A stretch of DNA of 64,000 nt from an uncultured Acetatifactor sp. (GCA_947627535.1 CANQWM010000004.1:85623-149622), one strand, 5' to 3'. Positions 25,082 to 35,625 are shown, counted from the first letter of the stretch. Notes: a model not told the origin generated them from the letters alone. Numbers and translations: made by a program.

Positions 25082-25089
25082 GACCTAAT

Positions 25090-26754
25090 TTAAATAAATT
25101 TATTCTTTTTTACCATCTGGACAAATTCATTGTTGCTGCGGGTGCGGGCGAACATATCCAGGATCCTGTCGGTGGCTTCATCCGGCTTCAGTCCGTTCAG
25201 AGCCCGCCGCATGATATTGATCGCCTCCAGCTCCTCGCTGCTTAAGAGCAGGTCCTCCCGTCTCGTTCCGGATTTTGCAAGGTCGATGGCAGGGAAAATA
25301 CGTTTTTCGGAAAGCTTCCGGTCAAGGATCATCTCCATGTTGCCGGTCCCTTTAAACTCCTCGTACACCACATCGTCCATCTTGCTGCCCGTGTCCACAA
25401 GAGCCGTTGCGAGGATGGTAAGGCTGCCGCCCTCCCGCATGTTCCGCGCGGCGCCGAAAAATCTCTTCGGCATATGCAGCGCCGCCGGGTCAAGGCCGCC
25501 GGAAAGCGTCCGCCCGCTGGGGGGAACAACAAGGTTGTAGGCCCTGGCCAGACGTGTGATGCTGTCCAGCAGGATCACCACGTCCTTCTTGTGCTCCACC
25601 AGCCGCTTTGCCCGCTCAATCACCATCTCGGAAACTCTCTTGTGATGTTCGGGCAGCTCGTCAAAGGTGGAATAAATGACCTCCACGTTCCTGCCGCTGA
25701 TGGCTTCCTTTATGTCCGTGACCTCCTCGGGACGCTCGTCGATAAGAAGGATCAGCATATGCATTTCAGGATTGGTGCGCAGGATCGACTTTGCCACCTC
25801 CTTTAACAGGGTGGTCTTTCCTGCCTTTGGCGGCGATACGATCATGCCACGCTGGCCCTTTCCCACAGGGCTGACCAGATCCATCGCCCGCATGGCCACG
25901 CTGCATCCCGGGATCTCCAGCCGGATCCGTTCATTGGGGAAGATGGGCGTCATATCCTCAAAAGCCGTGCGCTTTGCGGATTCCTCCACGGTATATCCGT
26001 TGATGGTGCGGATAAACAGCAGGGCGCTGAACTTTTCCTGCTGGGTCTTGATCCTCTTGTTTCCTCTGAGAATATCGCCCGTCTTCAGACCGAAACGGCG
26101 GATCTGGCTGGGCGCCACATAGACATCGTTCTCACCGGGCAGATAGTTTTCACAGCGGATAAAACCATAGCCGTCCGGCATGACCTCCAGGATCCCGCTG
26201 GCCTCCTCCCCGCTGTCAAGCTCCCTGGGATATGTCTTTTCATCGTACACTTCCGGTGTGCGGGTTCTCACCGCAGGCGAAGCGGCCCCCTCCGCCGGGG
26301 CGCCATCCGTTCTGGAGCCACTCTCCGCTCTGGGGGCGTCATCCGGCCTGGATGGGCTTTCCGTCCTGGGGGTGCCGTCCGTCCTGGACGCATCCTCCGG
26401 TTTCAAAGCCGCGCCTTCCGCCCGATATACCGTTTCGTTTCGCACGGCGTTTCCCCTGCGCTGGCCGCCCGGGCGCTGGCCCCTTCCGGCCGTGCCGTAA
26501 GACGCGGACTTCCTTGACGCACCGGCTGCTCCGGGGGCGCCGTCTTCACCGGACTGCCGGGCTGTCTGAGTCTCGGGGGCGGGAGCGCTTGTCTTCTTTG
26601 CATTCTCCTGTTCCAGCTTCTTCAGCCGTTCGTCCTCCGCAAGCATGGCTTCCACAAGTTCCGCCTTTTTCATTGTCGACGTGCCCTTGAGGCCACGCAC
26701 CTTCGCCAGCTCCTTTAATTGCAGCAGCGCCAGTGATTCATACTTTTCTCTCAT
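25090..26754 (-). CDS. rho: Transcription termination factor Rho with long disordered insert
   Basis: A 554-residue Rho; the E. coli protein is about 420. Order: N-terminal SAP-like helical domain ([25 protein letters not shown], family pattern), then about 120 residues rich in Ala, Pro, Arg, Ser, Gly and Asp with repeated RTDG/SRTDG units, then the OB-fold ([14 protein letters not shown]), the P-loop [13 protein letters not shown] and Walker [11 protein letters not shown], and the Q and R loops. The hexamer terminates transcription and unwinds RNA-DNA hybrids. Such inserts occur in Rho of several Bacillota and Actinobacteria and can add RNA binding or phase separation. Confidence 0.97.
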   Translation of the reverse strand: MREKYESLALLQLKELAKVRGLKGTSTMKKAELVEAMLAEDERLKKLEQENAKKTSAPAPETQTARQSGEDGAPGAAGASRKSASYGTAGRGQRPGGQRRGNAVRNETVYRAEGAALKPEDASRTDGTPRTESPSRPDDAPRAESGSRTDGAPAEGAASPAVRTRTPEVYDEKTYPRELDSGEEASGILEVMPDGYGFIRCENYLPGENDVYVAPSQIRRFGLKTGDILRGNKRIKTQQEKFSALLFIRTINGYTVEESAKRTAFEDMTPIFPNERIRLEIPGCSVAMRAMDLVSPVGKGQRGMIVSPPKAGKTTLLKEVAKSILRTNPEMHMLILLIDERPEEVTDIKEAISGRNVEVIYSTFDELPEHHKRVSEMVIERAKRLVEHKKDVVILLDSITRLARAYNLVVPPSGRTLSGGLDPAALHMPKRFFGAARNMREGGSLTILATALVDTGSKMDDVVYEEFKGTGNMEMILDRKLSEKRIFPAIDLAKSGTRREDLLLSSEELEAINIMRRALNGLKPDEATDRILDMFARTRSNNEFVQMVKKNKFI

Positions 26755-26998
26755 ACATTCCTCCTGATTTTGAAAACAGCTTCGTTCTTCCTTAAACTGA
26801 AACGGGAATTACAACAAGACCTTTCTTTGATGTGCTTTCCTGATTCAATGACGGGACATGTCATCCCTGCCCCTTATTATAATACAATTTTCTAAAAATA
26901 GGAAGTCCCAAATTACAGATTATTTTGTTGTTTTTGAACCTCAACTATGTTATTCTGATTTCGTACATTCTCAGTACATTTACGAAGGGACGGCGTTT

Positions 26999-28057
26999 AT
27001 GAAAACAATTCTTAAATGGCCCGGCGGCAAGGAAAAAGAACTTCCCGTCATCAGAAAATTCACTCCCGCCTACACCGGGCGCTTTATTGAGCCGTTCGTA
27101 GGCGGCGGTGCGGTGTTCTTCGATACGGACGCCGAAAAATGCTGCATCAACGACAAATCCACCGAGCTGATCAACTTATATACCTGTGCCAGGGAAAGGG
27201 ACGCCGACCTGATCCGATATCTGCGGCTGGAGACAGAGGAGTTTCGTTCATTGAGCGCTTTCGTTGACGGACATACCGATGAGATCTTACAGCTCTACCA
27301 TGGAGAGATTGCCGTGGATGATTTTATCGCCGGGCACAATGCTTTTTTCTCCTCGCTGGCCGAAGGATACGAAAAAATCTTTCTCGGAGAGCTTAAGAAA
27401 AATCTCGCCGGAAAAATCTCGCGTTCCAAAAAGCTGGAACAGGAAAACGGAGCCATTTCAGACAGCGACAGGCTGGATAATATGGAATCCGCCATAAAAT
27501 CGGCGTATTACATGTATATCAGATATCTGTTAAACCACATGTCCGGGCAGAGCCGCGGACGCCAGGCCGCCGTATTTTTCTTCATCCGGGAATACTGCTA
27601 CTCCTCCATGTTCCGCTACAATAAGAACGGGGAATTTAACGTTCCCTATGGCGGCATATCCTATAACCGAAAGGATTTTCAAAAAAAGGCGGACTATCTG
27701 TTATCCGACGAAATGACAAAAAAACTGAAAAGCGCCGAAATCTTCTGCGAGGATTTTGAAGTTTTCCTGGACGGATTGCATGTGAGCGGGGATGACTATA
27801 TCTTCCTTGATCCGCCTTACGATACAGACTTCTCCACTTACGCTCAAAACAAGTTCGGCCGCGAGGAGCAGACGCGGCTCTGCCAGTGTTTAAAACGCAC
27901 CCCTGCCAAGATACTGCTCATCATAAAGAACACAGATTTCATCTATGATCTTTATAAGAAGGATTTCCATATCACAAGCTTTGACAAAAAATATATGGTC
28001 AGCTTCATGAACAGAAACGACCGTGCCGCCGAACATCTTGTCATCACGAACTATTAG
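26999..28057 (+). CDS. D12-class DNA adenine methyltransferase (Dam/DpnM-like)
   Basis: A 352-residue N6-adenine methyltransferase. Motif I is LKWPGGKEKELPVI with the FVGGGAVFFD strand near residue 30, and the catalytic motif IV is DPPY (IFLDPPYDTDF) near residue 265, the order typical of the D12/Dam family. It probably protects the recognition sequence of the adjacent endonuclease. The ATG at 26999 is 8 nt after AAGGGA; longer frames have no ribosome-binding site. It converges on the second methyltransferase gene, overlapping it by 4 bp. GATC specificity is possible from the family but not demonstrated. Confidence 0.87.
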   Translation: MKTILKWPGGKEKELPVIRKFTPAYTGRFIEPFVGGGAVFFDTDAEKCCINDKSTELINLYTCARERDADLIRYLRLETEEFRSLSAFVDGHTDEILQLYHGEIAVDDFIAGHNAFFSSLAEGYEKIFLGELKKNLAGKISRSKKLEQENGAISDSDRLDNMESAIKSAYYMYIRYLLNHMSGQSRGRQAAVFFFIREYCYSSMFRYNKNGEFNVPYGGISYNRKDFQKKADYLLSDEMTKKLKSAEIFCEDFEVFLDGLHVSGDDYIFLDPPYDTDFSTYAQNKFGREEQTRLCQCLKRTPAKILLIIKNTDFIYDLYKKDFHITSFDKKYMVSFMNRNDRAAEHLVITNY

Positions 28058-28767
28058 GTCTCCATCGTCTCTATTCTGCGTTTGGCCGCCTCAAAAAAGA
28101 CGGGGTCGATCTCACAGCCAATAAAATTTCTGTTGAGCTGCCTGGCCGCCGCCGCGGTAGAACCGACGCCCATAAAGGGATCAAAGACCATGTCGCCCTC
28201 GCTGCTGGCCGTTGCTATTAAGTGGCGAAGCAGCTTTAAGGGCTTCTGAGACGGATGCCTGGGTTCCTTCAGGCGTTCCTTTCCCATACATATAGGACAC
28301 TCAAAAAAATTATGCATCTCATTCTGGGTGGTGAAATTCCACTTATGTTTCTTATTCCATAAACACACAATCATCTCACAGCTGTTCAGGAATCCATTCT
28401 TAAAGATCTTCGGCATGGGATTCGTTTTATGCCAGATGAAATACTGAAATGTATCAAATTCAGGGTCAAAGGCCTCGTGCCATTTCCCGATCAAATTATA
28501 GCTTGTAAAAATAAAAATGTTTCCGTCCGGCTTTAAGATCCGTTTGAAATCTTCCACAAAATCAAAAGGGTCTATTTCCTTTAAATCCCATTCCCCGAGA
28601 TCGTTGTTGACCGCGCTTCTGCCCGGCAGCGGAATATTCCCCGTGGAGTACTGCGCAATATTATAGGGCGGGTCGGTAAGGATCAGGTTGACGGATTTAT
28701 CCGGAATGCCTTTTATATATTCCAGGCAGTCGCCGTTTACAAGTGAACAGCTAGTTCCCGTTTGCAA
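28054..28767 (-). CDS. Beta-class DNA methyltransferase (DpnA-like)
   Basis: A 237-residue site-specific methyltransferase. The catalytic DPPYNIAQ lies at residues 32-39 and the SAM-binding FDPFMGVGSTAAAA near 195, the motif order of the beta class (N6-adenine or N4-cytosine). A QKPLKLL segment before motif I is also typical. It overlaps the endonuclease gene by 17 bp and is translated after it. With the D12-type enzyme on the other strand it forms a two-methylase/one-nuclease arrangement like the DpnII locus, in which DpnA can also act on single-stranded DNA. The target site is unknown. Confidence 0.87.
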   Translation of the reverse strand: MQTGTSCSLVNGDCLEYIKGIPDKSVNLILTDPPYNIAQYSTGNIPLPGRSAVNNDLGEWDLKEIDPFDFVEDFKRILKPDGNIFIFTSYNLIGKWHEAFDPEFDTFQYFIWHKTNPMPKIFKNGFLNSCEMIVCLWNKKHKWNFTTQNEMHNFFECPICMGKERLKEPRHPSQKPLKLLRHLIATASSEGDMVFDPFMGVGSTAAAARQLNRNFIGCEIDPVFFEAAKRRIETMET

Positions 28768-29608
28768 TGATATCCCTCACTCTCGCTTTTACAAATGCGT
28801 CGGCATACAACGCAATAAATTCATCGTAGGAAACCTCGGCCAGAGGTAAAACTTCCTCCCAGAAATGACGGCCAACCACCTTGTGCGCCCCATCCAGCAG
28901 GCCGAAGATAGCGCCGTCAGGATCGCTGCCCTCACCCCTGTTGTTATAGCAGGTTGCGAACTTTGAAACATTGTTCCCAAACATGGAAAAAACCTTTTCA
29001 AGGCGCATCACTTCATTTCTGTTTTCAACCTTATTCTTTGTATCAAGATTTCCGCCGGCTTTTATCTCATATGTGTGCGCATTCTCATCCGGGTCCAGAT
29101 AAAACAGGTCCATCGGCATCTTTCCACCCTGGCCGTGAATGATCCCTTTGATTTCCTGAATTTTTTCCTGAATTTCCGCACCCCCAAACCGATATACCTT
29201 TCCGTCCAGGCGCTCCGGCGACGCACTGAGACTGCGCCTGCAGGAAACGCTCAGACGATCTTCCGCCCGGCCGCCCCAATACAGGCACTGGGTCATTCCA
29301 TTCTCAACAGGATAAGACAGCGTCTCAACCGTCAGCCCTTCTGTATTTTCGTCCATGACCACGATATTGGGGACATTGACAAACCCATAGGTATATCTTG
29401 CGCAGTAGAAAGCTATCTTCTGCAGTCTTGTCCCCAGCTGGGAATCCAGACTTCTGCCCACAGCCATATATTTTTCTTCCCTGCCCTCAAACAGGCTGAA
29501 GGGATTATGCGCCCTGTTAGCAATGTTATCCGCGGATTTTCTCGCTACATTTTTTGCCATATCGCCCAGTTGACCGACCATAAAAAGACTTAAATCATCC
29601 CTGAACAT
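28751..29608 (-). CDS. Probable type II restriction endonuclease
   Basis: A 285-residue protein with no family I can name with confidence. Its position between two methyltransferase genes and overlap with one of them argue for an endonuclease. A candidate PD-(D/E)XK centre is visible near residues 165-185: PMDLFYLDPDENAHTYEIKAGG, read as Asp, then Glu-Ile-Lys (shown here as key residues D, E, K). The C-terminal part has a GRHFWEEVLPL segment. It is unlike the DpnII nuclease in sequence as far as I can judge. The ATG at 29608 is preceded by GGAGG at 11 nt. Specificity cannot be read from the sequence. Confidence 0.65.
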   Translation of the reverse strand: MFRDDLSLFMVGQLGDMAKNVARKSADNIANRAHNPFSLFEGREEKYMAVGRSLDSQLGTRLQKIAFYCARYTYGFVNVPNIVVMDENTEGLTVETLSYPVENGMTQCLYWGGRAEDRLSVSCRRSLSASPERLDGKVYRFGGAEIQEKIQEIKGIIHGQGGKMPMDLFYLDPDENAHTYEIKAGGNLDTKNKVENRNEVMRLEKVFSMFGNNVSKFATCYNNRGEGSDPDGAIFGLLDGAHKVVGRHFWEEVLPLAEVSYDEFIALYADAFVKARVRDIIANGN

Positions 29609-29691
29609 TCCTCAATATTCCTCCACGATCTCAAAGTATTTCCGACGCTTTTCCTGTGCGTCCTCCTCCAAAAGCGCAGCCCGCAGGAAGC

Positions 29692-30843
29692 TTAACACCC
29701 GAACAGCTCCGCCGTCTTCTGCATTCTCTCCGCCACAGGAACGCCGAATGGACATCTGGCTTCACAGGCCCGGCACTGTATACATTCGGAAGCCGTATGC
29801 TCCAGCATCTTATAATGGGAGCTGACCGTCGCAGGCACCTTGGGCTGCATCGCCGCCAGATCGTAAAATTTGTTGACCATGGCAATGTCCAGCTTTGCCG
29901 GGCACGGTTTACAGTGTCCGCAGTAGGTACATTCCCCTCTGTAGGAATGCAGCGGCGCACTCGCGAGCACGGAAGCATAATCCTTCTCCGCCTCCGCGGC
30001 GCATTCATACCCCACGGCCTCATCCACCTGTTCCCTGGTGTCAAATCCGCATAATATGGAGGATACTCCGGGCCGCGTGAGCGCGTAATGAATACACTGC
30101 ACCGGCGTAAGGCTTACCCCGAACGGCGAGCGCTCTCTGTCAAACAGCCTTCCCCCTGCAAACCCCTTCATAACCGTGATCCCCACGTTGTTTTCTTCGC
30201 ACAGCCTGTACAGCTGCGCTCTGTCAGCGTCAATGCCGGCAAGCTCCTGATCGTATTGATACCCTTCCGAGAGCAGATTGTCCAGATCCTCATCGGCGGG
30301 CAGCATGTCGAAGGCAGGGTTGACGCTGAAAAGGATCATCTCTATGTACCCGGACTGCACGGCCAGCTTCGCGGTTTTCGGATTATGAGAGCTCATCCCG
30401 ATATGGCGGATCGTTCCCTTTGCCTTCAGTTCCTTTACATAATCCAAAAACGCAGAGTCCTGAAGCGCCTTCCATTCCTCCTCCGAATCCACGTAATGAA
30501 TCATTCCGATGTCAATGTAATCTGTCTGCAGTCTCTGGAGCAGATCTTCAAATGCAGGCTTCACATACTTCATATCTCTGGTGCGCACATACTGGCCGTT
30601 CTGCCAGACCGAGCCCAGATGCCCCTGCACATACCACCTTTCCCTGCTGCCCCGCATCGCCTCCCCGATGATATCCCTGGATTTCGGATCCGGCATCCAG
30701 CAGTCGATGATGTTGATCCCCTGCTCCCCCGCATACCGAAGAAGCGCTGTGGATTCCTCTTTCGGATGACGCTCCAGCCACTCGCCGCCGAAGCCTATTT
30801 CACTGACAAGAAGCCCTGTCTTTCCAAGCAGTCGCTTTTTCAT
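29692..30843 (-). CDS. Aldo/keto reductase with C-terminal 4Fe-4S ferredoxin domain
   Basis: A 383-residue oxidoreductase. Residues 1-280 form the AKR barrel, with GKTGLLVSEIGFGGEW at the start, a catalytic Asp near 45 (IIDCWMPD), a Tyr in DIGMIHYVD and GMSSHNPKTAK. Residues 300-375 carry two Cys clusters, CTYCGHCKPCP and CIQCRACEARCPFG, typical of the ferredoxin-type AKRs of Clostridia. It likely reduces aldehydes or ketones and may exchange electrons with ferredoxin. The start is the ATG at 30843, 7 nt from GGAGG. It is followed by the restriction locus after an 83-bp gap. Confidence 0.9.
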   Translation of the reverse strand: MKKRLLGKTGLLVSEIGFGGEWLERHPKEESTALLRYAGEQGINIIDCWMPDPKSRDIIGEAMRGSRERWYVQGHLGSVWQNGQYVRTRDMKYVKPAFEDLLQRLQTDYIDIGMIHYVDSEEEWKALQDSAFLDYVKELKAKGTIRHIGMSSHNPKTAKLAVQSGYIEMILFSVNPAFDMLPADEDLDNLLSEGYQYDQELAGIDADRAQLYRLCEENNVGITVMKGFAGGRLFDRERSPFGVSLTPVQCIHYALTRPGVSSILCGFDTREQVDEAVGYECAAEAEKDYASVLASAPLHSYRGECTYCGHCKPCPAKLDIAMVNKFYDLAAMQPKVPATVSSHYKMLEHTASECIQCRACEARCPFGVPVAERMQKTAELFGC

Positions 30844-30904
30844 ATTCATACCTCCGAAATACTGCTGCTATTACGCAAAAATCATGTTTCCGTTTGGGGC
30901 TCCA

Positions 30905-33586
30905 TCATTTCCCCTGCAGCTTCTCCAGCCTTGCGTCCACCTGTTCCATCATCCGGGTATATTTCTCCAGCTTCTCTCTCTCTTCGGCGATCTTGGTCTC
31001 CGGCGCCTTGGAGATAAATTTTTCATTGGACAGCATCCCGTTTACGCGCTTCAGCTCTCCTTCCAGACGGTTCTTCTCCTTCTCAAGGCGCTGAATCTCC
31101 TGCGCGATATCTACCAGCTCCGCAAAAGGAATGTACAGCGTGGCCCCCGGGATCACCACGGATACCGCATCCTGATCCACCTTGTCCGGCATCTTCTCCC
31201 CGGCCCCGTCCACGATGGTAACGTCGCTGGCATTCGCCAGAGAGGCAAAGAACAGCCTGCCTTCGGTAAAGGTCCGCAGGATCTCCTGATCCTCGCTGAC
31301 GACAAAGACTGCCGCCTTCCGGCCCGGTGCGACATTCATCTCACTTCGCACATTCCGGATGCCGCGAACTGCCGCCTTGATGGTCTCAATGTCATTTTCC
31401 TCCTTCGCAAAGCAGCGCGCCTCGGTATATTCCGGCCAGCGGCTGATCATAATGCTTTCCTCCTCGCTCTGGAGCGTACAGAAAATTTCCTCGGTGATAA
31501 AGGGCATATAAGGATGCAGCAGCTTCAGGGCGTCGATCAGAACCGTTTTTAAGGTCCAGAGCGCCGCGTTCTGGCTGGCGGCATCGTCCGTGCTGTACAG
31601 ACGCGGCTTCACCATCTCGATATACCAGTCGCAGAATTCGTCCCAGATAAAGTCATAGACCTTCTGCACTGCGATTCCCAGCTCAAAATTCTCCATGTTG
31701 TCGGTGACATCCTTCACCAGCATATTCAGTCTGGACAGGATCCATTTGTCCACCGGCTGCAGAGCGGACGCGGCGGGCTCGGTCACCTGCTTTCCGTCCA
31801 TGTTCATCAGGATGAAGCGGGAAGCGTTCCACACCTTGTTGGCAAAGTTCCTGCTGTTTTCCACTCTCTCGTAATAGAAACGCATATCGTTTCCGGGTGC
31901 GTTCCCCGTAATCAGCGTCAGACGCAGGGCGTCCGCGCCGTACTTGTCGATGATCTCCAGCGGATCAATGCCGTTCCCCAGAGATTTTGACATCTTTCTT
32001 CCCTGGCTGTCCCTTACAAGGCCATGGAAGAGCACCGTCTTAAACGGCTTCTCTCCCATCTGTTCATATCCGGAAAAGATCATCCGGATAACCCAAAAGA
32101 AGATAATGTCATAGCCCGTGACCAGCACGTCTGTAGGATAAAAATACTGAAGATCCTCGGTCTTATCCGGCCATCCCAGAGTCTCAAAGGGCCAGAGCGC
32201 GGAAGAAAACCAGGTGTCCAGCGTGTCGGGATCCTGGGTCAGGTGCACGCAGCCGCACTTCGGACACGCCTTCGGCATTTCCGCCGCCACCGTGACTTCC
32301 CCGCAGTCCGCACAGTAATATGCCGGGATCCTGTGGCCCCACCAGAGCTGTCGGCTGATACACCAGTCCCTGATATTGTCGGTCCAGTTGAAATACGTCT
32401 TTTCCATCCGCTCCGGAATCAGTCTGATCTCGCCCTTTTTCACCGCTTCTACAGCGGGCTTGATCAGTTCGTCCATCTTTACGAACCACTGCTCCTTCAC
32501 AAGAGGTTCCACCGTGGTCTTGCAGCGGTCGTGGGTGCCGACGTTATGGGAATAATCCTCAATCTTTACCAGAAGTCCCAGACGGTCCAGTTCCTCCACG
32601 ATGGCCTTCCTCGCCTCGTAACGGTCCATCCCCGCATATCTGCCGCCGTTTTCGTTGATGGTGGCGTCGTCGTTCATCACGTTGATCACAGGGAGGTTAT
32701 GACGCTTTCCCACCTCAAAGTCGTTGGGGTCATGGGCGGGGGTGATCTTTACCACACCGGTCCCAAATTCCCTGTCCACATACGTATCCGTGACAATGGG
32801 AATCACCCGGTTCATGATCGGCAGCATCACGCTCTTTCCCACGAGATGACTGTAACGCTCATCCTCGGGATGAATCGCCACCGCGGTATCGCCCAGCATG
32901 GTTTCGGGGCGGGTCGTGGCGAAGGTCAGAAATTCCGTATCGCTGGGTGTGCCGTCCTCCTTCATCACAGGGTACTTGATATGCCAGAGATGGCCGGCCT
33001 GTTCCTGATACTCCACCTCCGCGTCGGAGATAGAGGTATTACAGACAGGGCACCAGTTTATGATGCGGGAGCCCTTGTAGATATAGCCTTTCTCATGCAT
33101 TTTTACAAAGACTTCCGTCACGGCCCGGTTGCAGCCTTCGTCCATGGTGAAGCGTTCCCTGTCCCAGTCACAGGAAGAGCCCATCTTTTTTAACTGGGAG
33201 ATAATGCGGCCGCCGTACTCTTTTTTCCATGCCCATGCTCTCTCCAGAAACTTTTCCCTGCCAAGGTCGTGCTTATCGATCCCTTCCTCTTTCAGTTTCT
33301 CAATGATCCTGACTTCGGTAGCGATAGAAGCATGGTCCGTTCCGGGCTGCCAGAGGGCGTTATACCCCTGCATCCTCTTAAAGCGGATCAGAATATCCTG
33401 CATGGTATTGTCCAGCGCGTGGCCCATGTGAAGCTGTCCCGTGATGTTTGGGGGCGGGATCACAATAGTAAAGGGTTTTCTGGAAGGATCCACCTGGGCG
33501 TGAAAGTATTTTTTGTCCAGCCATTTCTGGTAAATGCGGTCCTCCAGTCCTTTAGGATCGTAGGTTTTTGCCAGTTCTCTGCTCAT
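30905..33586 (-). CDS. valS: Valyl-tRNA synthetase
   Basis: An 893-residue class I synthetase of normal length. HMGHALD is the HIGH motif near residue 50 and MSKSLGN is the KMSKS motif near 530. The CP1 editing domain contains the [14 protein letters not shown] pattern. The C-terminal coiled coil ([20 protein letters not shown] type) binds tRNA-Val. The start at 33586 is 10 nt from GGAG; longer frames run into the T-box leader. Expression is controlled by that leader and a promoter at 34036-34065. Confidence 0.97.
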   Translation of the reverse strand: MSRELAKTYDPKGLEDRIYQKWLDKKYFHAQVDPSRKPFTIVIPPPNITGQLHMGHALDNTMQDILIRFKRMQGYNALWQPGTDHASIATEVRIIEKLKEEGIDKHDLGREKFLERAWAWKKEYGGRIISQLKKMGSSCDWDRERFTMDEGCNRAVTEVFVKMHEKGYIYKGSRIINWCPVCNTSISDAEVEYQEQAGHLWHIKYPVMKEDGTPSDTEFLTFATTRPETMLGDTAVAIHPEDERYSHLVGKSVMLPIMNRVIPIVTDTYVDREFGTGVVKITPAHDPNDFEVGKRHNLPVINVMNDDATINENGGRYAGMDRYEARKAIVEELDRLGLLVKIEDYSHNVGTHDRCKTTVEPLVKEQWFVKMDELIKPAVEAVKKGEIRLIPERMEKTYFNWTDNIRDWCISRQLWWGHRIPAYYCADCGEVTVAAEMPKACPKCGCVHLTQDPDTLDTWFSSALWPFETLGWPDKTEDLQYFYPTDVLVTGYDIIFFWVIRMIFSGYEQMGEKPFKTVLFHGLVRDSQGRKMSKSLGNGIDPLEIIDKYGADALRLTLITGNAPGNDMRFYYERVENSRNFANKVWNASRFILMNMDGKQVTEPAASALQPVDKWILSRLNMLVKDVTDNMENFELGIAVQKVYDFIWDEFCDWYIEMVKPRLYSTDDAASQNAALWTLKTVLIDALKLLHPYMPFITEEIFCTLQSEEESIMISRWPEYTEARCFAKEENDIETIKAAVRGIRNVRSEMNVAPGRKAAVFVVSEDQEILRTFTEGRLFFASLANASDVTIVDGAGEKMPDKVDQDAVSVVIPGATLYIPFAELVDIAQEIQRLEKEKNRLEGELKRVNGMLSNEKFISKAPETKIAEEREKLEKYTRMMEQVDARLEKLQGK

Positions 33587-33684
33587 CGTCTGATTGCTCC
33601 TTTCCGTTTTCGGGTATCGTTTATGCCCTAAGATCTGATGCAGAACAGTGGTATTGCGCGTGTTCCCCTTTTTATCGGCCGGCA

Positions 33685-34029
33685 ATCGAAAACACCCTTT
33701 GCCGATCTTACTGCATCGGCAAAGGGCGTCATAAACGCTGTACCACCTTTGTTCCCGGTTCCTTTCACAGGGAACCGTCTCGGGGACTTCCTGCAAAGTC
33801 CTATCCGGTAACGGGGATAAAACGGGAGAGCTTACGGTCCGGCAGACGTATTCCCAGACCGATCCCTGATCGGCCGGCGTTTTGCCAGCTTTGAGCCCTC
33901 CGGCTCGGAAGCCACCTTCCGCATTCCTTCCTTCAAACGGCCTCTCAGCGCCTTCCGGCAGCCGTCCTCTCTGGCAAGGGGCCATGCGTACTCCTCTTCG
34001 TCACAGCCTTTGAAAATTGTTGTTTCCAT
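33685..34029 (-). ncRNA. T-box leader of valS
   Basis: Stem I motifs AGAGAG and GCTGAGAG are followed by a GGAAGGTGGC segment that may hold the specifier GTG (Val); I cannot place it without folding. The T-box sequence AAAGGTGGTACAGCG is at 33750-33736. The terminator hairpin at 33695-33726 has 12-bp arms CCCTTTGCCGAT / ATCGGCAAAGGG, then TGTTTTCG. Uncharged tRNA-Val should allow read-through into valS. Confidence 0.9.
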
Positions 34030-34035
34030 GGTTGC

Positions 34036-34065
34036 ATATTAGTCTATCCAGCATGGAGTTGTCAA
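34036..34065 (-). promoter_or_regulatory. valS promoter
   Basis: TTGACA (34065-34060), 18-bp spacer, TAATAT (34041-34036) on the minus strand, placing the transcription start at the head of the T-box leader. The stretch from 34066 to 34234 holds no gene that I can support. Confidence 0.65.
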
Positions 34066-34234
34066 GAGTTTTCTGGAAAATTTTATACCGCACCGTGTCC
34101 ACGGCGTTCTGCGCAGCCAGCGCGTTGGGGAAAGGACATTCACCCGTGAAGTACAGCGGGAAGCCGCGCTCCCGATTTTGCCTTTCTGTGCCAATTTCAG
34201 ACCGGTGCGGCAGCATAAGGCCAACAGTTCCCGA

Positions 34235-34915
34235 TCACGGCCCTTTTTCTCCATACCCGCTCCTAAACTGGATACAGTGAAAATGCCTTCCATAGTGAAA
34301 CGCATAACGGTCATATTCCTGTTTATCCGGCACAAAAACATACGCCGGATAAGCTGCGACATGCCGGCTTTTCAGAGATGTGAAAAATTCTCTGCTGCCC
34401 TGATAATAAAAACGTCCTTTTCTGAAACAGACGATAAACGGCATGTTCTCCGATTGATGCAATGTCCCCTTGTCCACGTCATCGATGAGACGCAGAGGCA
34501 TGTTTATCAGCCCGTCGCATATCCATTCTTCCGGATAAGACTGCTCTCCATACAGCTTTTTCATATAACAGATACGCAGCCATTCCTCAGCAAGTCCCGC
34601 CTGATTGTACTGAAGCGCATTTTCCAGCGTCGGCAAAAAGGAAAGTCTGCTCTGGTTCATACCGTATACAATTTTACGGATCGAGTCTACGGACAAAAAA
34701 TATTGCTCCGAGAGTTCCCCGACGCCTTTTCCATTTCTGTACTCGTCGTAAATGCGCTGATTCCGTTTCCGCAGTTTTTGTCTTGCGCCGGAGAGACTCC
34801 CCCATGCCATCGGTTCTTCTTTTTGCGGAATGTACAATAATCTTCCTGCGGCATACTTTTGGATTTCGTTGACCAAATCCGGCGGCAGAATGTTATTTGC
34901 GTTTTCGTATTTCAT
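34235..34915 (-). CDS. CD3324-family protein with helix-turn-helix, extended C-terminus
   Basis: A 226-residue protein. Residues 1-90 match the clostridial CD3324 family: MKYENANNILPPDLVNEIQKY, then LYIPQKEEPMAWGSLSG (each given here as a family pattern), then a Mor/C-like helix-turn-helix GELSEQYFLSVDSIRKIVY. The family normally ends there. Here about 130 more residues follow with no recognised domain, including an EEWLRICYMKKLYG segment and Phe/Tyr-rich strands. It is probably a transcription regulator fused to a sensing or effector part. The start overlaps the stop of the upstream kinase-like gene by 4 bp, so the two are coupled. Confidence 0.8.
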   Translation of the reverse strand: MKYENANNILPPDLVNEIQKYAAGRLLYIPQKEEPMAWGSLSGARQKLRKRNQRIYDEYRNGKGVGELSEQYFLSVDSIRKIVYGMNQSRLSFLPTLENALQYNQAGLAEEWLRICYMKKLYGEQSYPEEWICDGLINMPLRLIDDVDKGTLHQSENMPFIVCFRKGRFYYQGSREFFTSLKSRHVAAYPAYVFVPDKQEYDRYAFHYGRHFHCIQFRSGYGEKGP

Positions 34916-35625
34916 GCTTTCACCTGCAGATTCTCTATGCGTTTCTCCAATTTGCCGATGGACTCCATGATCGTTTTGCAGGACGTATCATCCTGTATGG
35001 ATGCGTGCCAGCGCAGCCCATCCAATCCCTTGTAATACGCCATACACAGAAAACGCTCCCTGAAATTTTCTGCTTCAATTCCCCGTTCCCGTAAATATGG
35101 CGCTAATTTTTCCGGGATCAGGAAATACGGACGGTGGAGATCCATGCAGGCGAAATCCAGCAGCCAATCCGTAACCGCCGCTCTGCTCCAGTCCATAAAT
35201 CCGACCGAATGGTCCATAATGACCATATTCCCAAAAAACAGGCTGTTGTTTGTAAAATAGCGCTGTTCTTCACAATATCTGCTGTAATAGAGCATTTTTT
35301 CATAGTATGTGTCAAAAAATTCTTTCGTCATCAGGGAGGTGTCGAAGAGCTCTCTCCAGTTTTTCCAATAGTTTTCTTTGTCATCGGCAAAGGTTTCCGT
35401 GATAAATTCATGGAAAGAAGCATATTCCGGCTGCTGGTTCTCTGTCAGTTCTCCAAACCCCCGGAGCGAGGAAATATCCGCTTTCTGAATTTCCATTACG
35501 CTGTCAAAAAACTGAAGATATATTTTGTCAAATTCCTCAATCCAAATTTCCTCGGCATTTCTTCCAATGGGGTTTAGCGAAATGCTCTCCGGTAACCACT
35601 GTCTTAATAATTTATCTCTGTTCAT
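34912..35625 (-). CDS. Truncated aminoglycoside-phosphotransferase-like protein, probably inactive
   Basis: A 237-residue protein resembling the C-lobe of APH/choline-kinase-fold phosphotransferases. The family's HGDxxxxN catalytic loop aligns with FTNNSLFFGNMV, so the catalytic Asp is replaced by Asn and the His and Gly are lost, while the following metal-binding Asp is kept in GFMDWSRA. The N-lobe is missing or very short (the family is about 290-300 residues). AAGGAG precedes the ATG at 35625. It may be a pseudokinase or a decaying gene. The overlap with the CD3324 gene suggests that the pair works together. Confidence 0.7.
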   Translation of the reverse strand: MNRDKLLRQWLPESISLNPIGRNAEEIWIEEFDKIYLQFFDSVMEIQKADISSLRGFGELTENQQPEYASFHEFITETFADDKENYWKNWRELFDTSLMTKEFFDTYYEKMLYYSRYCEEQRYFTNNSLFFGNMVIMDHSVGFMDWSRAAVTDWLLDFACMDLHRPYFLIPEKLAPYLRERGIEAENFRERFLCMAYYKGLDGLRWHASIQDDTSCKTIMESIGKLEKRIENLQVKA

